This document shows positions 30,927 to 40,071 of a stretch of 64,000 bases of DNA, piece after piece. Position numbers and translations under genes: made by a program. Position 1 is the stretch's first letter, and the number at the start of each line of letters is the position of its first letter. The notes beneath the pieces were generated by a model, which was not told the DNA's origin, searched no databases, and saw only the letters and a list, made by a program, of their open reading frames with translations. Source of the DNA: Rhabdobacter roseus (GTDB lineage Bacteria > Bacteroidota > Bacteroidia > Cytophagales > Spirosomataceae); NCBI RefSeq assembly GCF_014202275.1, contig NZ_JACHGF010000002.1:248001-312000 (forward strand). The letters run 5' to 3'.

Positions 30927-32210
30927 TTAGCGATTTTCAAGCGCTACAAACTCGCGGAGTGTAGCCCCGGTATAGATTTGGCGCGGCCGACCGATGGGCT
31001 CCTTGTTGGCGCGCATTTCTTTCCACTGGGCAATCCAGCCCGGCAGACGCCCGATGGCAAACATCACCGTGAACATGTTGGTAGGAATACCCAGCGCGCG
31101 GTAGATGATGCCCGAGTAGAAGTCTACGTTAGGATAAAGCTTGCGCGAGACGAAGTACTCGTCCTTGAGGGCGGCTTCTTCCAGCTGGCGCGCAATGTCT
31201 AGTACCGGATCATTCACGCCCAGCTTGGTCAGCACGTCGTCGGCGGCCTTTTTGATGATGCGCGCGCGCGGATCGAAGTTTTTATACACGCGGTGTCCAA
31301 AACCAAACAGCCGGAAGCCGCTGGATTTGTCCTTGGCCATGTCAATGTACTTTTGGGTATCGCCGCCGTCGGCCCGAATGGCCTCCAGCATCTCGATCAC
31401 CTCCTGGTTGGCTCCGCCGTGGAGCGGCCCCCAGAGGGCACTGATCCCCGCCGAAATGGACGAGTAGATGTTGGCCTGCGAGGAGCCCACCAGCCGCACC
31501 GTGGAGGTAGAGCAGTTTTGCTCGTGGTCGGCGTGCAGGATCAGCAGCTTGTTGAGGGCTTGCGACACCACGGGATCCACCTCGTAGTTTTCCACCGGCA
31601 GCGCAAACATCATGTTCAGGAAGTTGGAGCAGTAGTCGAGGTTGTTGTTGGGGTAGTTGACCGGATGCCCCTGCGATTTCTTAAAGGACCAGGTAGCGAT
31701 GGTAGGTAGTTTGGCCAGCAACCGGATGATGTGCAGCTCGGTATCTTCGGGCGCCGTGGAGTCAAACGAGTCGGGGTAGAAGGCGCTCATGGCACTCACC
31801 AGCGACGAAAGTACCCCCATCGGGTGGGCGTTGACGGGGAAGCCCTCGAAGATTTTCCGCATGTCTTCGTTGACCAGCGTGTGCGTCCGGATCTCGTACT
31901 CGAAGTCGGCGTACTGCTGGGCAGTGGGTAGTTCGCCGTAGATGAGCAGGTAGGCTACTTCCAGAAACGTGGCTTTTTCGGCCAGGTCTTCGATGGAATA
32001 ACCCCGGTAGTGCAAGATACCCTTTTCGCCGTCGAGGAAGGTAATGGCACTTTTTGTGGCCCCCGTATTTTTATAACCGTTATCAATCGTAATGTATCCG
32101 GTCTGGTCGCGCAGCTTGCTTATATCAATGGCTTTTTCCTGCTCACTGCCTTCGACCACCGGGAATTGGTAATTTTGACCGTCTATGGTTAATTCGGCTA
32201 TCTGTGACAT
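30927..32210 (-). CDS. gltA: Citrate synthase
   Basis: 427 residues, the hexameric type II form. Active-site segments: LHADHEQNCSTSTVR, LWGPLHGGAN, FGHRVYKNFDPRA and NVDFYSG (catalytic His and Asp residues). It condenses acetyl-CoA with oxaloacetate in the TCA cycle. Monocistronic, with a strong terminator. Confidence 0.97.
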   Translation of the reverse strand: MSQIAELTIDGQNYQFPVVEGSEQEKAIDISKLRDQTGYITIDNGYKNTGATKSAITFLDGEKGILHYRGYSIEDLAEKATFLEVAYLLIYGELPTAQQYADFEYEIRTHTLVNEDMRKIFEGFPVNAHPMGVLSSLVSAMSAFYPDSFDSTAPEDTELHIIRLLAKLPTIATWSFKKSQGHPVNYPNNNLDYCSNFLNMMFALPVENYEVDPVVSQALNKLLILHADHEQNCSTSTVRLVGSSQANIYSSISAGISALWGPLHGGANQEVIEMLEAIRADGGDTQKYIDMAKDKSSGFRLFGFGHRVYKNFDPRARIIKKAADDVLTKLGVNDPVLDIARQLEEAALKDEYFVSRKLYPNVDFYSGIIYRALGIPTNMFTVMFAIGRLPGWIAQWKEMRANKEPIGRPRQIYTGATLREFVALENR

Positions 32211-32525
32211 AGTAGTTAACTAGTGAAATTAAAGTTTACTTAAAAGAAGATCTAGGGTTAATTGGTAAAAACAATATTCTTAAATAAAACCAGAAAGGAC
32301 CGTGTTGGTTTAGCCCTGAGTATCGTGGGGCAATGTTTCTGAGGTATCCCTACCCATTTTGCGCTCTGCTGCTGCCTATGCCGGGATTTTGCGAAGCCGC
32401 AATATCTAAAAAAACTCGGTATTTTCTAAGGCTAGTGCTACAATATTGGCATAAAATACCGCATATGTGCTATAATATTTTACTTTTCAACCATCCTGGC
32501 AATACGTTTCTTCCCGGCCCGGTAC
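32211..32525. other. gltA upstream region
   Basis: 315 bp between two leftward genes. It must hold the gltA promoter, but I see no exact TAnnTTTG box. A plus-strand frame here (32333-32566) looks like chance. Confidence 0.4.
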
Positions 32526-32960
32526 TCACACCTCCGGCTGCTTGCGGGCTTCAAAAATGGCCATGATGAGGTACCTCCCAAACAGGCCGATCAGCAGGAT
32601 GGGCAGCAGGTGAGCCCCGTAGATGAAGGCCTTGCCCGTGAGGCGGTAGGTAAAAGACGAAAACGTGACGTACACGTAGGCAAACAGCGAGAGCCCCAGC
32701 ACAAAGAGCATCAGGTACCAGCCCACGGCCACGCGCGGGCGGGCCTGCCACCGAATCACCTCACAGATGGCCAGCGAAGTACCTACCACCAAAAATACCG
32801 TGGCCAGCGCACGCGGGAAGGTTTTGAGGTAGTCGTGCTGGTAGATCAGTACCCCAATCCGGCCGATGAGGTTGGGGTGGGAGAGCAGGTAGGCGTCGGT
32901 TACGCCCAATATCACCAGGAGCAGGGTGGTGGTCAGGTTTTTTTTAAGGGAAGCAAGCAT
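32526..32960 (-). CDS. Membrane protein of unknown function
   Basis: The frame opens at 33008, but ATG 32960 (MLASLKKNLTTTLLLVILG) is the more natural start; 144 residues and four membrane helices (TTLLLVILGVTDAYLL; ALATVFLVVGTSLAICEVI; GWYLMLFVLGLSLFAYVYV; HLLPILLIGLFGRYLIMAIF). No family recognised. It follows miaA on the same strand. Confidence 0.65.
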   Translation of the reverse strand: MLASLKKNLTTTLLLVILGVTDAYLLSHPNLIGRIGVLIYQHDYLKTFPRALATVFLVVGTSLAICEVIRWQARPRVAVGWYLMLFVLGLSLFAYVYVTFSSFTYRLTGKAFIYGAHLLPILLIGLFGRYLIMAIFEARKQPEV

Positions 32961-33033
32961 GCTAGAAGTGGGTTGTTTAGGGTGAAATTGAATTGACAAA
33001 AAAGCCAAAAGGTACCTACAAGGTACCTGGCCC

Positions 33034-33966
33034 TTACGAAGGGGCCAAGTACCTGACGTCTTCCTGAATCTGGTCGAGCCAGGCTTCGGGCGTTTGGGCG
33101 TGGTCGAGCCAGCGAATGGGCAGGCCGTCGCGCTCCATTTTACGGAAAAAAGTCATTTGTCGCTTCGCAAAGCGGTGGATCTCGGTTTCGAGCCGCTGGA
33201 TCATGGGCGCGTACGGCAGGTCGCCGGTGCAGTAGTCGGTCACCCATTTGTACTCCAGGCCGTAGTACCGGAGCTGCTCGGGGGCCAGGCCGCGCTGGAG
33301 CAGTTGCTGTACTTCCTCTATGAGGCCGTTTTGCAGGCGCTGGTGCAGCCGCCGACTGATCCGCTGCCGACGAAGCGCCACGGGCGGGTCGAGGCCGTAG
33401 ATGAGCGCGTCGGGGCGGGGTACCTTCGCCTGAGCGGGGTACTCCGGGTGCTGCCGAAGATAGGTACCTATTTCGAGCGCACGAAGCAGGCGCTTGCGCG
33501 TGGAGGTATCGGCCAGGGCCGAGTAGGCCGAAGGCAGGGCTTCGAACCGCGCCTGAAGTACCTCCGTGGGGTACTTTTCCAGCTCCTGCCGCAGCGCGTC
33601 ATCGACGGGAATGCCCGTGTAGGTGTGTCCGCGCAGGACGGCGTCGAGGTACAGGCCGGTGCCACCGCAAACGATGGGGGTACTTCCCCGCGCCCGGATG
33701 GCCGCCAGCGCCGCCCCAAAATCTTGCTGAAAGCGGTGTACATGGTACTTTTCACCGGCGTCCAGGATGTCGATGAGGTGGTGGGGAATCAAAGTACCCT
33801 GCACCTGGTACTCGTCCAGGTCTTTGCCGGTGCCGATGTCCATGCCGCGGTATACCTGCCGCGAGTCGGCGCTGAGAATCTCCCCGCCCAGCCGGTGGGC
33901 GAGCCGGGTGGCGAGCTGGGTTTTGCCGGAAGCAGTGGGGCCAAGAATGACGATCAACGGGGGCAT
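33034..33966 (-). CDS. miaA: tRNA dimethylallyltransferase
   Basis: 310 residues. P-loop GPTASGKT (residues 9-16), then SADSRQVYRGMDIGTGK and VCGGTGLYLDAV, all hallmarks of MiaA. It adds an isoprenyl group to A37 of tRNAs that read codons starting with U. It starts 15 bp after the upstream gene's stop. Confidence 0.97.
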   Translation of the reverse strand: MPPLIVILGPTASGKTQLATRLAHRLGGEILSADSRQVYRGMDIGTGKDLDEYQVQGTLIPHHLIDILDAGEKYHVHRFQQDFGAALAAIRARGSTPIVCGGTGLYLDAVLRGHTYTGIPVDDALRQELEKYPTEVLQARFEALPSAYSALADTSTRKRLLRALEIGTYLRQHPEYPAQAKVPRPDALIYGLDPPVALRRQRISRRLHQRLQNGLIEEVQQLLQRGLAPEQLRYYGLEYKWVTDYCTGDLPYAPMIQRLETEIHRFAKRQMTFFRKMERDGLPIRWLDHAQTPEAWLDQIQEDVRYLAPS

Positions 33967-33981
33967 TGTACAAAACGGACT

Positions 33982-34890
33982 TTAAAGTACCTGGTCGGAC
34001 CGGACGGGTGGCGGCACAAAGTACCTCACAAATTTAAGATTTCCGCGGTTATAAACCGGCAAGAATCCGGGCGGAGGGGTACTTGGGACGAGCTTGGTAC
34101 CGACGAGCCGCTGCGGGTCGTGGCGACGGAGCGTCAGGAGGTCCAGCCAGAACAGCTGCGGAGGTGTAGCCGAATCGACCAGAAAACCCAGGTGCCGGTA
34201 GCTGTGGCCGCTAGACCAGTCGCGGTCGGCGTAGGTCATGAGGTCGTCGGGTTGCCATTCGTTCACAAACGTTTGTATGCATTTATTAAGCCCACCCACT
34301 ACGGTATGGTACTTGAGGCTCGCGAAGCGGATCAGCTCGCAGGAGCGGAAGGCTCGTCCGCCCCGCCAGATGGTACGGGCATTGCTAAACCCCGCCACCG
34401 CTACCGGCTCCTCGGCGCTGGGAAGTGCTTTAGCAAAGGCCCGGCCAAGGTACCTGGGCTTCAGGAAAAGCCCGTACTTGATGCGCGCCGAGGCGGTACC
34501 CTGCAGGTGATGGGTTTTCAAAAAGGCATCCAACGTGGGCTGGCTGATCCGGCGAATTTCGCACAGCCGGGCGGGAATGCGCGTAGACTGCCCCAGCCGC
34601 GCCAGCAGCCGCGACTGCACGATGTCACGCTGCGTGAGCCAGGTATCTTCCCAAAGCTGCACCCAGGTACCTTCGTCAGGGGCTTTCAGCAGGTCTTCCG
34701 GCTCCGCCCGCCAGGTAGGTAGGTCAATGAGGCGAAGCGCCAAAGTACCCCCTGCGCGGGGCCGCTGAACCACCAGCGTAGGAAAAACGGAGGGCCGAAG
34801 TACCCGCAGGTACGAAACGTACCCCGCCGACCACAGCCACGCCTGCACTTGCTCGGCGAACGAAGGGACGGACGGGGTAGGTACTTTCAT
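33982..34890 (-). CDS. Conserved protein of unknown function with an acetyltransferase-like C-terminal half
   Basis: 302 residues. The C-terminal half (VAVAGFSNARTIWRG...ELIRFASLKYHTVVGGLNKCIQTF...DDLMTYADRDWSSGHSYRHLGF) resembles a domain also seen next to homing-endonuclease domains in phage proteins, with the pattern YADRxW..G..Y..LGF. The N-terminal half is unrecognised. It sits upstream of miaA with a 15-bp gap. I cannot assign an activity. Confidence 0.6.
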   Translation of the reverse strand: MKVPTPSVPSFAEQVQAWLWSAGYVSYLRVLRPSVFPTLVVQRPRAGGTLALRLIDLPTWRAEPEDLLKAPDEGTWVQLWEDTWLTQRDIVQSRLLARLGQSTRIPARLCEIRRISQPTLDAFLKTHHLQGTASARIKYGLFLKPRYLGRAFAKALPSAEEPVAVAGFSNARTIWRGGRAFRSCELIRFASLKYHTVVGGLNKCIQTFVNEWQPDDLMTYADRDWSSGHSYRHLGFLVDSATPPQLFWLDLLTLRRHDPQRLVGTKLVPSTPPPGFLPVYNRGNLKFVRYFVPPPVRSDQVL

Positions 34891-34942
34891 GCCACAAAGA
34901 TAGGCGCAGGTACCCTAGGCGGGTAGCGGTGGGGCATAAAAA

Positions 34943-34967
34943 AAGTGCAGGCGGCGTGCCTGCACTT
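34943..34967 (-). terminator. Terminator of the outer membrane protein gene at 34999
   Basis: Perfect 10-bp stem (AAGTGCAGGC/GCCTGCACTT), 5-base loop, followed leftward by seven T's. Confidence 0.9.
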
Positions 34968-34998
34968 CTAGGAAAAGCTTTATAGGAAGCGTAGCGTC

Positions 34999-35622
34999 TT
35001 AGCGCTTGCCGATGCCGAACACCAAACCTACGTTGATACCCCCAAAGCGGGACGTCGACTCGAAGTCGATGTTGTCGGCGGTACCGACGTTGGCCCGGCG
35101 GTTTTCGTTGGCAAACACAAAGTGGTAAATGCCTTCCACCTGAATTCCTACCTGGCCAAGATCAAACAGAATACCGGCCCGGGGCGCGGCACCAAAGTTG
35201 CTCCGGCGGTCGGGGTCCAGGATGGTATTGCCGTTGAAGCTCGCGCGGGCCTTGCTGAAGTACACCCCCGCGTCACCCCCGATGTACGGACGAATGGCCC
35301 CGTCGGTCAGGAAGAAGTCCAGGGTACCCGTCACGGGCATCAAGGTACTTACGTAGTCCAGGTCCTGGCCCAGCAGCCGGTAGTTTTTGCCGTCGGCGTA
35401 AATTTTCCCGGCTATCCCAATGGCAAATTGGGGTCCCAGGAACACGCGGAGGTTGGCTCCCCCGCCATAAATGGTGTTGGCATCTTCGATGTTGGATTTG
35501 GCAATCCCTCCCTGCAAACCTAGCGAAAGCTGCGCCATGGCGCTTCCGGCCGTTAAGAGTACGCCTGTGAGAGCAATGGCTGCCAGACGAAGCGTTGCTT
35601 TGCGATTGAAATTCTTTTTCAT
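34999..35622 (-). CDS. Outer membrane beta-barrel protein
   Basis: 207 residues with a signal peptide (AAIALTGVLLTAGSAMAQ) and alternating amphipathic strands ending in GGINVGLVFGIGKR, typical of small 8-stranded barrels (OmpA/porin-like). No specific function can be read. Confidence 0.85.
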   Translation of the reverse strand: MKKNFNRKATLRLAAIALTGVLLTAGSAMAQLSLGLQGGIAKSNIEDANTIYGGGANLRVFLGPQFAIGIAGKIYADGKNYRLLGQDLDYVSTLMPVTGTLDFFLTDGAIRPYIGGDAGVYFSKARASFNGNTILDPDRRSNFGAAPRAGILFDLGQVGIQVEGIYHFVFANENRRANVGTADNIDFESTSRFGGINVGLVFGIGKR

Positions 35623-35718
35623 GGTAAATAGTAGTTGATTAGTACTAAGTACGCTTCCCTGAAAAAAGGATGCCTACCCCCCAAAGCACCTTTTTGTATG
35701 GCTAACCGTGAAAAAAAA

Positions 35719-35743
35719 TACCCGACTTACCATGCGTCGGGTA
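35719..35743 (-). terminator. Terminator-like hairpin upstream of the outer membrane protein gene
   Basis: TACCCGAC/GTCGGGTA with a 9-base loop; leftward it is followed by TTTTTTTT. It lies about 100 bp before the start of the leftward gene at 35622, where no upstream leftward gene exists, so it may be an attenuator or a stray barrier. Confidence 0.55.
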
Positions 35744-35835
35744 CCCGTGGTGACAGCGGTTTAGAAAGAAGAAAGGTTAGATTATGATTATATTAATGTA
35801 TATTAGAAATTATTCAATTTTAACCCTCTCTACCT

Positions 35836-36741
35836 ATGTTTCTTCTCTTCCTCGGGGTCCTGCTGCTCCTCACCGGATTTGCCATTCAAGCCTCCGACTT
35901 TAACATTTCACGCTATGCTTCCCTCCTAAAAGTAGGTGGCCTGGTCGTATTGCTGCTGGGCGTCTTGACGGCCAGTATCCGGCAGATTGACGCCGGTACG
36001 ATCGGGGTTCAATCCTTGTTTGGAAAAGTAAGTGACCGTACCCTCGAAAACGGACTTAACTTCGTAAATCCCCTGGTGGAGGTGGCCGTATTTGACACCA
36101 AGACCCAGAACTACACGATGGCCGCCGTAACGAGCGAAGGGGAAATACGGGGCGACGATGCCATCCGGGTACTTTCCGCGGACGGACTGGAAGTGATCAT
36201 TGACCTCACGGTGCTCTACCGCATCCTGCCCGAAAAAGCGCCCGGTATCTACAAGGGCATCGGGACCGACTACAAGGACAAGATTGTGCGGCCCGTTACC
36301 CGCACACGCATCCGGGACAATGCCGTGTATTACGACGCCGTGGCGCTGTACTCCAAGCGACGCGACGAGTTTCAGGACCGTATTTACAAAACCATTGACA
36401 AGGATTTTAAAGAGCGCGGCTTAGTGTTGGAACAACTACTGATCCGGAACATCAACCTGCCGGAGTCGGTCAAGAAAAGCATCGAATCCAAGATCAACGC
36501 CGAGCAGGACGCCCAGAAAATGGAATTTGTACTGCAAAAAGAAAGACAAGAAGCCGAGCGCAAGCGCGTGGAAGCCAAAGGGATTTCTGATTACCAGACC
36601 ATCATTGCCCTGAGCCTGACCGACCGCCAGCTGCAATACGAAATGATCACGGCCCAAAAAGAACTGGCCGCCTCTCCCAATACCAAGATCGTGGTGCTGG
36701 GCGGGAGAGGGAACACGCCTTTGCTCTTGACGGATAAGTAA
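35836..36741 (+). CDS. SPFH/Band 7 (prohibitin-like) membrane protein
   Basis: 301 residues. Two N-terminal hydrophobic stretches (FLLFLGVLLLLTGFAI; LLKVGGLVVLLLGVLTASI) are followed by a band 7 domain (GTIGVQSLFGKVSDRTLENGLNFVNPLVEV...) and a C-terminal coiled coil (EQDAQKMEFVLQKERQEAERKRVEAKG). Such proteins form membrane scaffolds and chaperone proteases such as FtsH. Single gene. Confidence 0.9.
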   Translation: MFLLFLGVLLLLTGFAIQASDFNISRYASLLKVGGLVVLLLGVLTASIRQIDAGTIGVQSLFGKVSDRTLENGLNFVNPLVEVAVFDTKTQNYTMAAVTSEGEIRGDDAIRVLSADGLEVIIDLTVLYRILPEKAPGIYKGIGTDYKDKIVRPVTRTRIRDNAVYYDAVALYSKRRDEFQDRIYKTIDKDFKERGLVLEQLLIRNINLPESVKKSIESKINAEQDAQKMEFVLQKERQEAERKRVEAKGISDYQTIIALSLTDRQLQYEMITAQKELAASPNTKIVVLGGRGNTPLLLTDK

Positions 36742-36961
36742 CCACGTTGCGATTTGGGTAAGGCAAGAGGTAGGCAATATGAGCTCCAGAGCTCATGCTG
36801 CCTGAGGGTACTTGCTGCGGTTGTTTTCTGACCAGGTACCTTGCCTACCTCGTTTTTTATACACAGTGGTCTGGAACGGTGTTTATTGTCCTTTCAACGA
36901 GGTTCTGTTCCACACAGGTAAATCCGTACGTGATACGTATACTTTTCAAAACCGACCGACC

Positions 36962-37321
36962 ATGTTTAGCAAAATACAAACTACCCCGGAAAACGTACTG
37001 GGGGTACTTGTCACCGGGAAAATCACCAAGGCCGACTACGACTACCTGAATCCCCTCCTGGAAGCGCATAAGCAAAAGTACGGAGACCTACGCCTTTACG
37101 TGGAGCTGCACGACTTCCAGTGGCCCGACGCCCCGGCCCTGTGGGAAGACCTGAAAATGACGATCAAATACTTGGGCCCCACCACCAAGCTAGCCATAAC
37201 GACCGAAACCGACTGGATCGAGAAAATAGCCGAAGGAGCCGGGGCCGTCATACCCGGAATGGAGGTGAAGGCGTTTCACCTACCCGAGCGTGAGCAGGCT
37301 TTAGTGTGGGCGTCGGCCTGA
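36962..37321 (+). CDS. STAS/SEC14-like protein (SpoIIAA-like)
   Basis: The frame opens at 36812, but ATG 36962 (MFSKIQTTPENVLGVLVTGKITKADYDYL) matches the family N-terminus; 119 residues. The pattern GKITKADYDYLNPLLE...LRLYVELHDFQWPD is that of the SpoIIAA-like/DUF3478 family. Function unknown. Confidence 0.8.
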   Translation: MFSKIQTTPENVLGVLVTGKITKADYDYLNPLLEAHKQKYGDLRLYVELHDFQWPDAPALWEDLKMTIKYLGPTTKLAITTETDWIEKIAEGAGAVIPGMEVKAFHLPEREQALVWASA

Positions 37322-37334
37322 GGGGTACTTTGCC

Positions 37335-38162
37335 TCACCGCAGTCCTTTCCATTTTTGTACCAGCAGGTCGGTGATTCGCTCGTAGCCCTGGTCGGAAGG
37401 GTGCAGGCCGTCGTAGGTCATGTATATGGCTTCTTCGGGGTAGGGGTACTCGTCCTTTTCGGGGTCGAAGGGTACCTCCACGTAGTCGGGGTAGAGGTAG
37501 GGGCGGTACTGGCCGGTGGCGGGGTCTTTGAGGCGCTTGAAATGCACCATGTTTTCGGGCGTTATGCCGCTGTCGTGGTAGAGGTTCACGACGGGGTACT
37601 TGGCCCGCTTTCCTATCTCCACCAGCGCCTGGGCAAACTGCTCCAGGTACTGGTCATTTTTGGGTTTGTAGGAGCCGTAGGCGTTGTTTTTGTAATTATT
37701 GATATACACAAAATCCCCCCGCTGCATAGGCGTGATCAGGATGATGCGGGCCTTTTGGTTGAGCTGCTTCAGCTGGTCGGTAATGACCCGAAAGGAGCCG
37801 TAGACGGTACCCGTGCCGGTACTTTGTTCGTAGTCGGCCCAGGTACCCAGCGTTTTGCCCTGCCACCAGTCGTTGGTACCCAGAAAGACCGTGTACACGT
37901 CGGCCTTTACGAGCCCGAGCTTCTTGATGTTTTCGGCCACGCGGACGGCCGTCCAGCCGTTGTGGCCCTGGTTGGTGTAGGTCACGCGCGGGTACCGTTC
38001 CGTAAGTAGCGTCAGGTACCCTTTGGTCACGCGGTTTCCGGTTTCGTCGGGATGGTCGTTGAGGTAAGTGATGGAGTCGCCCAGGGCCACCCAGGTAATT
38101 TGGCGCGGGGCGGCGCCCAGGAAACAAACCGCGAAGAGAATAAGGAGTATTCTTTTTTGCAT
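37335..38162 (-). CDS. Secreted SGNH/GDSL hydrolase
   Basis: 275 residues with a signal peptide (ILLILFAVCFLGAAP). Catalytic motifs: GDSIT (nucleophile Ser), GTND (oxyanion Asn) and DGLHPSDQGY (Asp and His). Esterase or lipase activity on carbohydrate esters is likely, but the substrate is unknown. It is far from the nan locus, so a sialate O-acetylesterase role is not supported by position. Confidence 0.88.
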   Translation of the reverse strand: MQKRILLILFAVCFLGAAPRQITWVALGDSITYLNDHPDETGNRVTKGYLTLLTERYPRVTYTNQGHNGWTAVRVAENIKKLGLVKADVYTVFLGTNDWWQGKTLGTWADYEQSTGTGTVYGSFRVITDQLKQLNQKARIILITPMQRGDFVYINNYKNNAYGSYKPKNDQYLEQFAQALVEIGKRAKYPVVNLYHDSGITPENMVHFKRLKDPATGQYRPYLYPDYVEVPFDPEKDEYPYPEEAIYMTYDGLHPSDQGYERITDLLVQKWKGLR

Positions 38163-38269
38163 GGGTACAAAGCGTGAAGGGAATAGCTGGCTGCAATGAT
38201 AAGAATAAACGACAAATAGTTGTTTTGTTACGTAACGTTACATACTTTCGTAAAGTACTGGCAACAAAT

Positions 38270-38431
38270 ATGAATAAGCAGCAATTAATTTTTAATCTGC
38301 GCATGGAGATCGCGGCGTTAAGGCAGGCCTTGCGGGATTCTGACGACGTAGGGTTGACAGAAGAGCAAATAAATACAATTCTGGATCGGATGAACTACCT
38401 GCTTGCCCTAGTAAGAAAGCTAGAGGAATAA
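38270..38431 (+). CDS. Small helical protein of unknown function
   Basis: 53 residues (MNKQQLIFNLRMEIAALRQALRDSD...VRKLEE) from ATG 38270; the frame is longer upstream but the ATG is preceded by GTTACGTAACGTTACA, which looks regulatory. It is all-helical and followed 36 bp later by a DNA-binding protein. Confidence 0.6.
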   Translation: MNKQQLIFNLRMEIAALRQALRDSDDVGLTEEQINTILDRMNYLLALVRKLEE

Positions 38432-38466
38432 TAGGTAGTTGGAATTTTTATAATGAAAATAGAAAA

Positions 38467-38733
38467 ATGAAAGCAACGGAAAAAGTAGATATCGATACGT
38501 TGATAAGCCGCGCGGATGCGCTGATCAAGGAAGGAACGGATTTTCTGATGAAAGAAGGAAAAATTCTCGAGTTGGACAATTGGCTGTCGATCACAGAATA
38601 TGCCAAGAAGTACAATCTTTCTACTCAAAATGTGTCTCAATGGATACGTCGCGGCGTAATTTCCGAAGATGATTACATAGAGATAGGGAAGTTTGGCAAA
38701 AAACTCGTACGGGATGTTCCGTATAGGGAGTGA
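38467..38733 (+). CDS. Small HTH protein (excisionase/MerR-like)
   Basis: 88 residues. WLSITEYAKKYNLSTQNVSQWIRRGVI is a helix-turn-helix with the wing features of excisionase/MerR-like proteins. It is paired with the 53-residue gene upstream. The pair could be regulatory or a toxin-antitoxin-like unit; I cannot say. Confidence 0.6.
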   Translation: MKATEKVDIDTLISRADALIKEGTDFLMKEGKILELDNWLSITEYAKKYNLSTQNVSQWIRRGVISEDDYIEIGKFGKKLVRDVPYRE

Positions 38734-38775
38734 ACTTTGCTGTGACAGGGAAGATATCAAAGAGAAATCGAGTAC

Positions 38776-39237
38776 TCAGGAATATTCAACGATGACCGAC
38801 TTTCTATTGAAAATGTAACTGAGCAAGAGTAAACAGGGAAGCGCAAGCCAACTGGTAAAGATAAGTTCTATTCCATTTTGCCCATCAATAACAAAGCATA
38901 AGGTCTGAGCAGTTGTAAAAAAAGGAACTAGTGCCACTTGAATGCAGCAATATTCTACTATATTAAACAGAGCTATCCTATTTTGAAGTGAATGGGGGTG
39001 ATATAGAGTAAGGTTGCTGAGATTTTTGTAAAAAATGATGGGCAGAAGAATACTACCCATGGCACAAAGTACCCAGATTAAGTTAAGCGACTTTATGCAA
39101 TCAAAACCTATATTTTGAAGTAAAGAAGCTAAACTTACTAAAGCAAAGGCACTAAAACCTCCCATAAATAATCCCGCCAAAGCAAAAATGCCGGTGGGCT
39201 TGATAAAGTTAAACCGTTCTTTTTTATAGTTAGGCAT
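38776..39237 (-). CDS. Membrane protein of unknown function
   Basis: The frame opens at 39282, but ATG 39237 (MPNYKKERFNFIKPTG) avoids overlap with the upstream gene; 153 residues with about four membrane helices. AT-richer than its neighbours. No family recognised. Confidence 0.6.
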   Translation of the reverse strand: MPNYKKERFNFIKPTGIFALAGLFMGGFSAFALVSLASLLQNIGFDCIKSLNLIWVLCAMGSILLPIIFYKNLSNLTLYHPHSLQNRIALFNIVEYCCIQVALVPFFTTAQTLCFVIDGQNGIELIFTSWLALPCLLLLSYIFNRKSVIVEYS

Positions 39238-39253
39238 AGTAAGAAAAGTACCT

Positions 39254-39715
39254 TCAATAGGCCAGCAAGCGTCCGCAGGCAATGACTCCGATCCAAAGCA
39301 GGATGGACAGTACCGCCGAGATCCTGGAAAAAGCGGGCGGCTCGTCAGGGGTACTTTTGTTAATAAAAGAATGAAAAACCCACACGTTGAGGGCCGCCAG
39401 GGCGAGCAAGAGGAGCTTCAGCCCAAAGGTAGGATCGGTACCCAGCGTGCGGGCATTGGTGATGAACAGCAGCAGGCCGGAAGGAACGATCAGCCACAAG
39501 CCCCGCCGCGACCACGGCAGCAGGTGCCGGGCCAGCCCGCTCACGGGCAGGTACCGCGCCTGGCCCAACAGCCGGAGGTCGAACAAAAAGGCGGCCCCCA
39601 CCAGCAGCACAATGCCTACGATGTGCACGATCTCCAGCGCGGGGTACAGCCACAGCGACTGCCGGATGCCCACCGCCCAGGCCGTTTGCTCGAGCCAGTC
39701 GAGGTACCTGAGCAC
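39254..39715 (-). CDS. DUF6644-like membrane protein
   Basis: 153 residues with about four membrane helices (LEIVHIVGIVLLVGAAFLFDLRLLG; GLWLIVPSGLLLFITNA; LKLLLLALAALNVWVFH; AVLSILLWIGVIACGRLL). The pairing with a DUF6152 protein just upstream is typical. Function unknown; likely a small membrane redox or transport component. Confidence 0.72.
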   Translation of the reverse strand: MLRYLDWLEQTAWAVGIRQSLWLYPALEIVHIVGIVLLVGAAFLFDLRLLGQARYLPVSGLARHLLPWSRRGLWLIVPSGLLLFITNARTLGTDPTFGLKLLLLALAALNVWVFHSFINKSTPDEPPAFSRISAVLSILLWIGVIACGRLLAY

Positions 39716-39717
39716 GG

Positions 39718-40071
39718 CTAGCGGAGTTCGTATTTTTCGCCGTCAATGAAGATCCGCTCGGCCCGCATTTCTCCTTTGTCGGTTTTGTGCGGGTAGGCCA
39801 CCAACCTTACGGAGGTACCTTTCTTAATCATTTCTTCGCTGACGCCCCGGGAATTCATGCGGCTGGTAGGGGCGAGGTAGATGGTCTGAGGCTGCTTTTT
39901 GTATTTGACCTTGATCAGCACGTGCGGATTTTCGTAGACCGACTCCTCAATGGTAGCCTTGAAATCCTGCGGCTTGGTTTGGTCATATTCTGACCAGCCG
40001 TGATGGAAAAAGGTGAAGGAGGCACAGAGCAACAGCGCGCCCACCAGCCAGGTACTTTGCAGTCGATTCAT
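39718..40071 (-). CDS. DUF6152-like secreted protein
   Basis: 117 residues with a signal peptide (LVGALLLCASFTFFHH). FHHGWSEYD and ENPHVLIKVKY, then a beta-rich domain, match the DUF6152 family. It is 2 bp from the DUF6644-like gene, so the two form an operon. Confidence 0.75.
   Translation of the reverse strand: MNRLQSTWLVGALLLCASFTFFHHGWSEYDQTKPQDFKATIEESVYENPHVLIKVKYKKQPQTIYLAPTSRMNSRGVSEEMIKKGTSVRLVAYPHKTDKGEMRAERIFIDGEKYELR

Noticed and set aside
33094..34722. 542-residue plus-strand ORF opposite miaA and its neighbour
   Set aside because: It spans two real leftward genes and their gap and has low-complexity composition.
37335..38162. Sialate O-acetylesterase NanS
   Set aside because: The SGNH hydrolase is 7 kb away from the nan operon with unrelated genes between, so the link is not supported.
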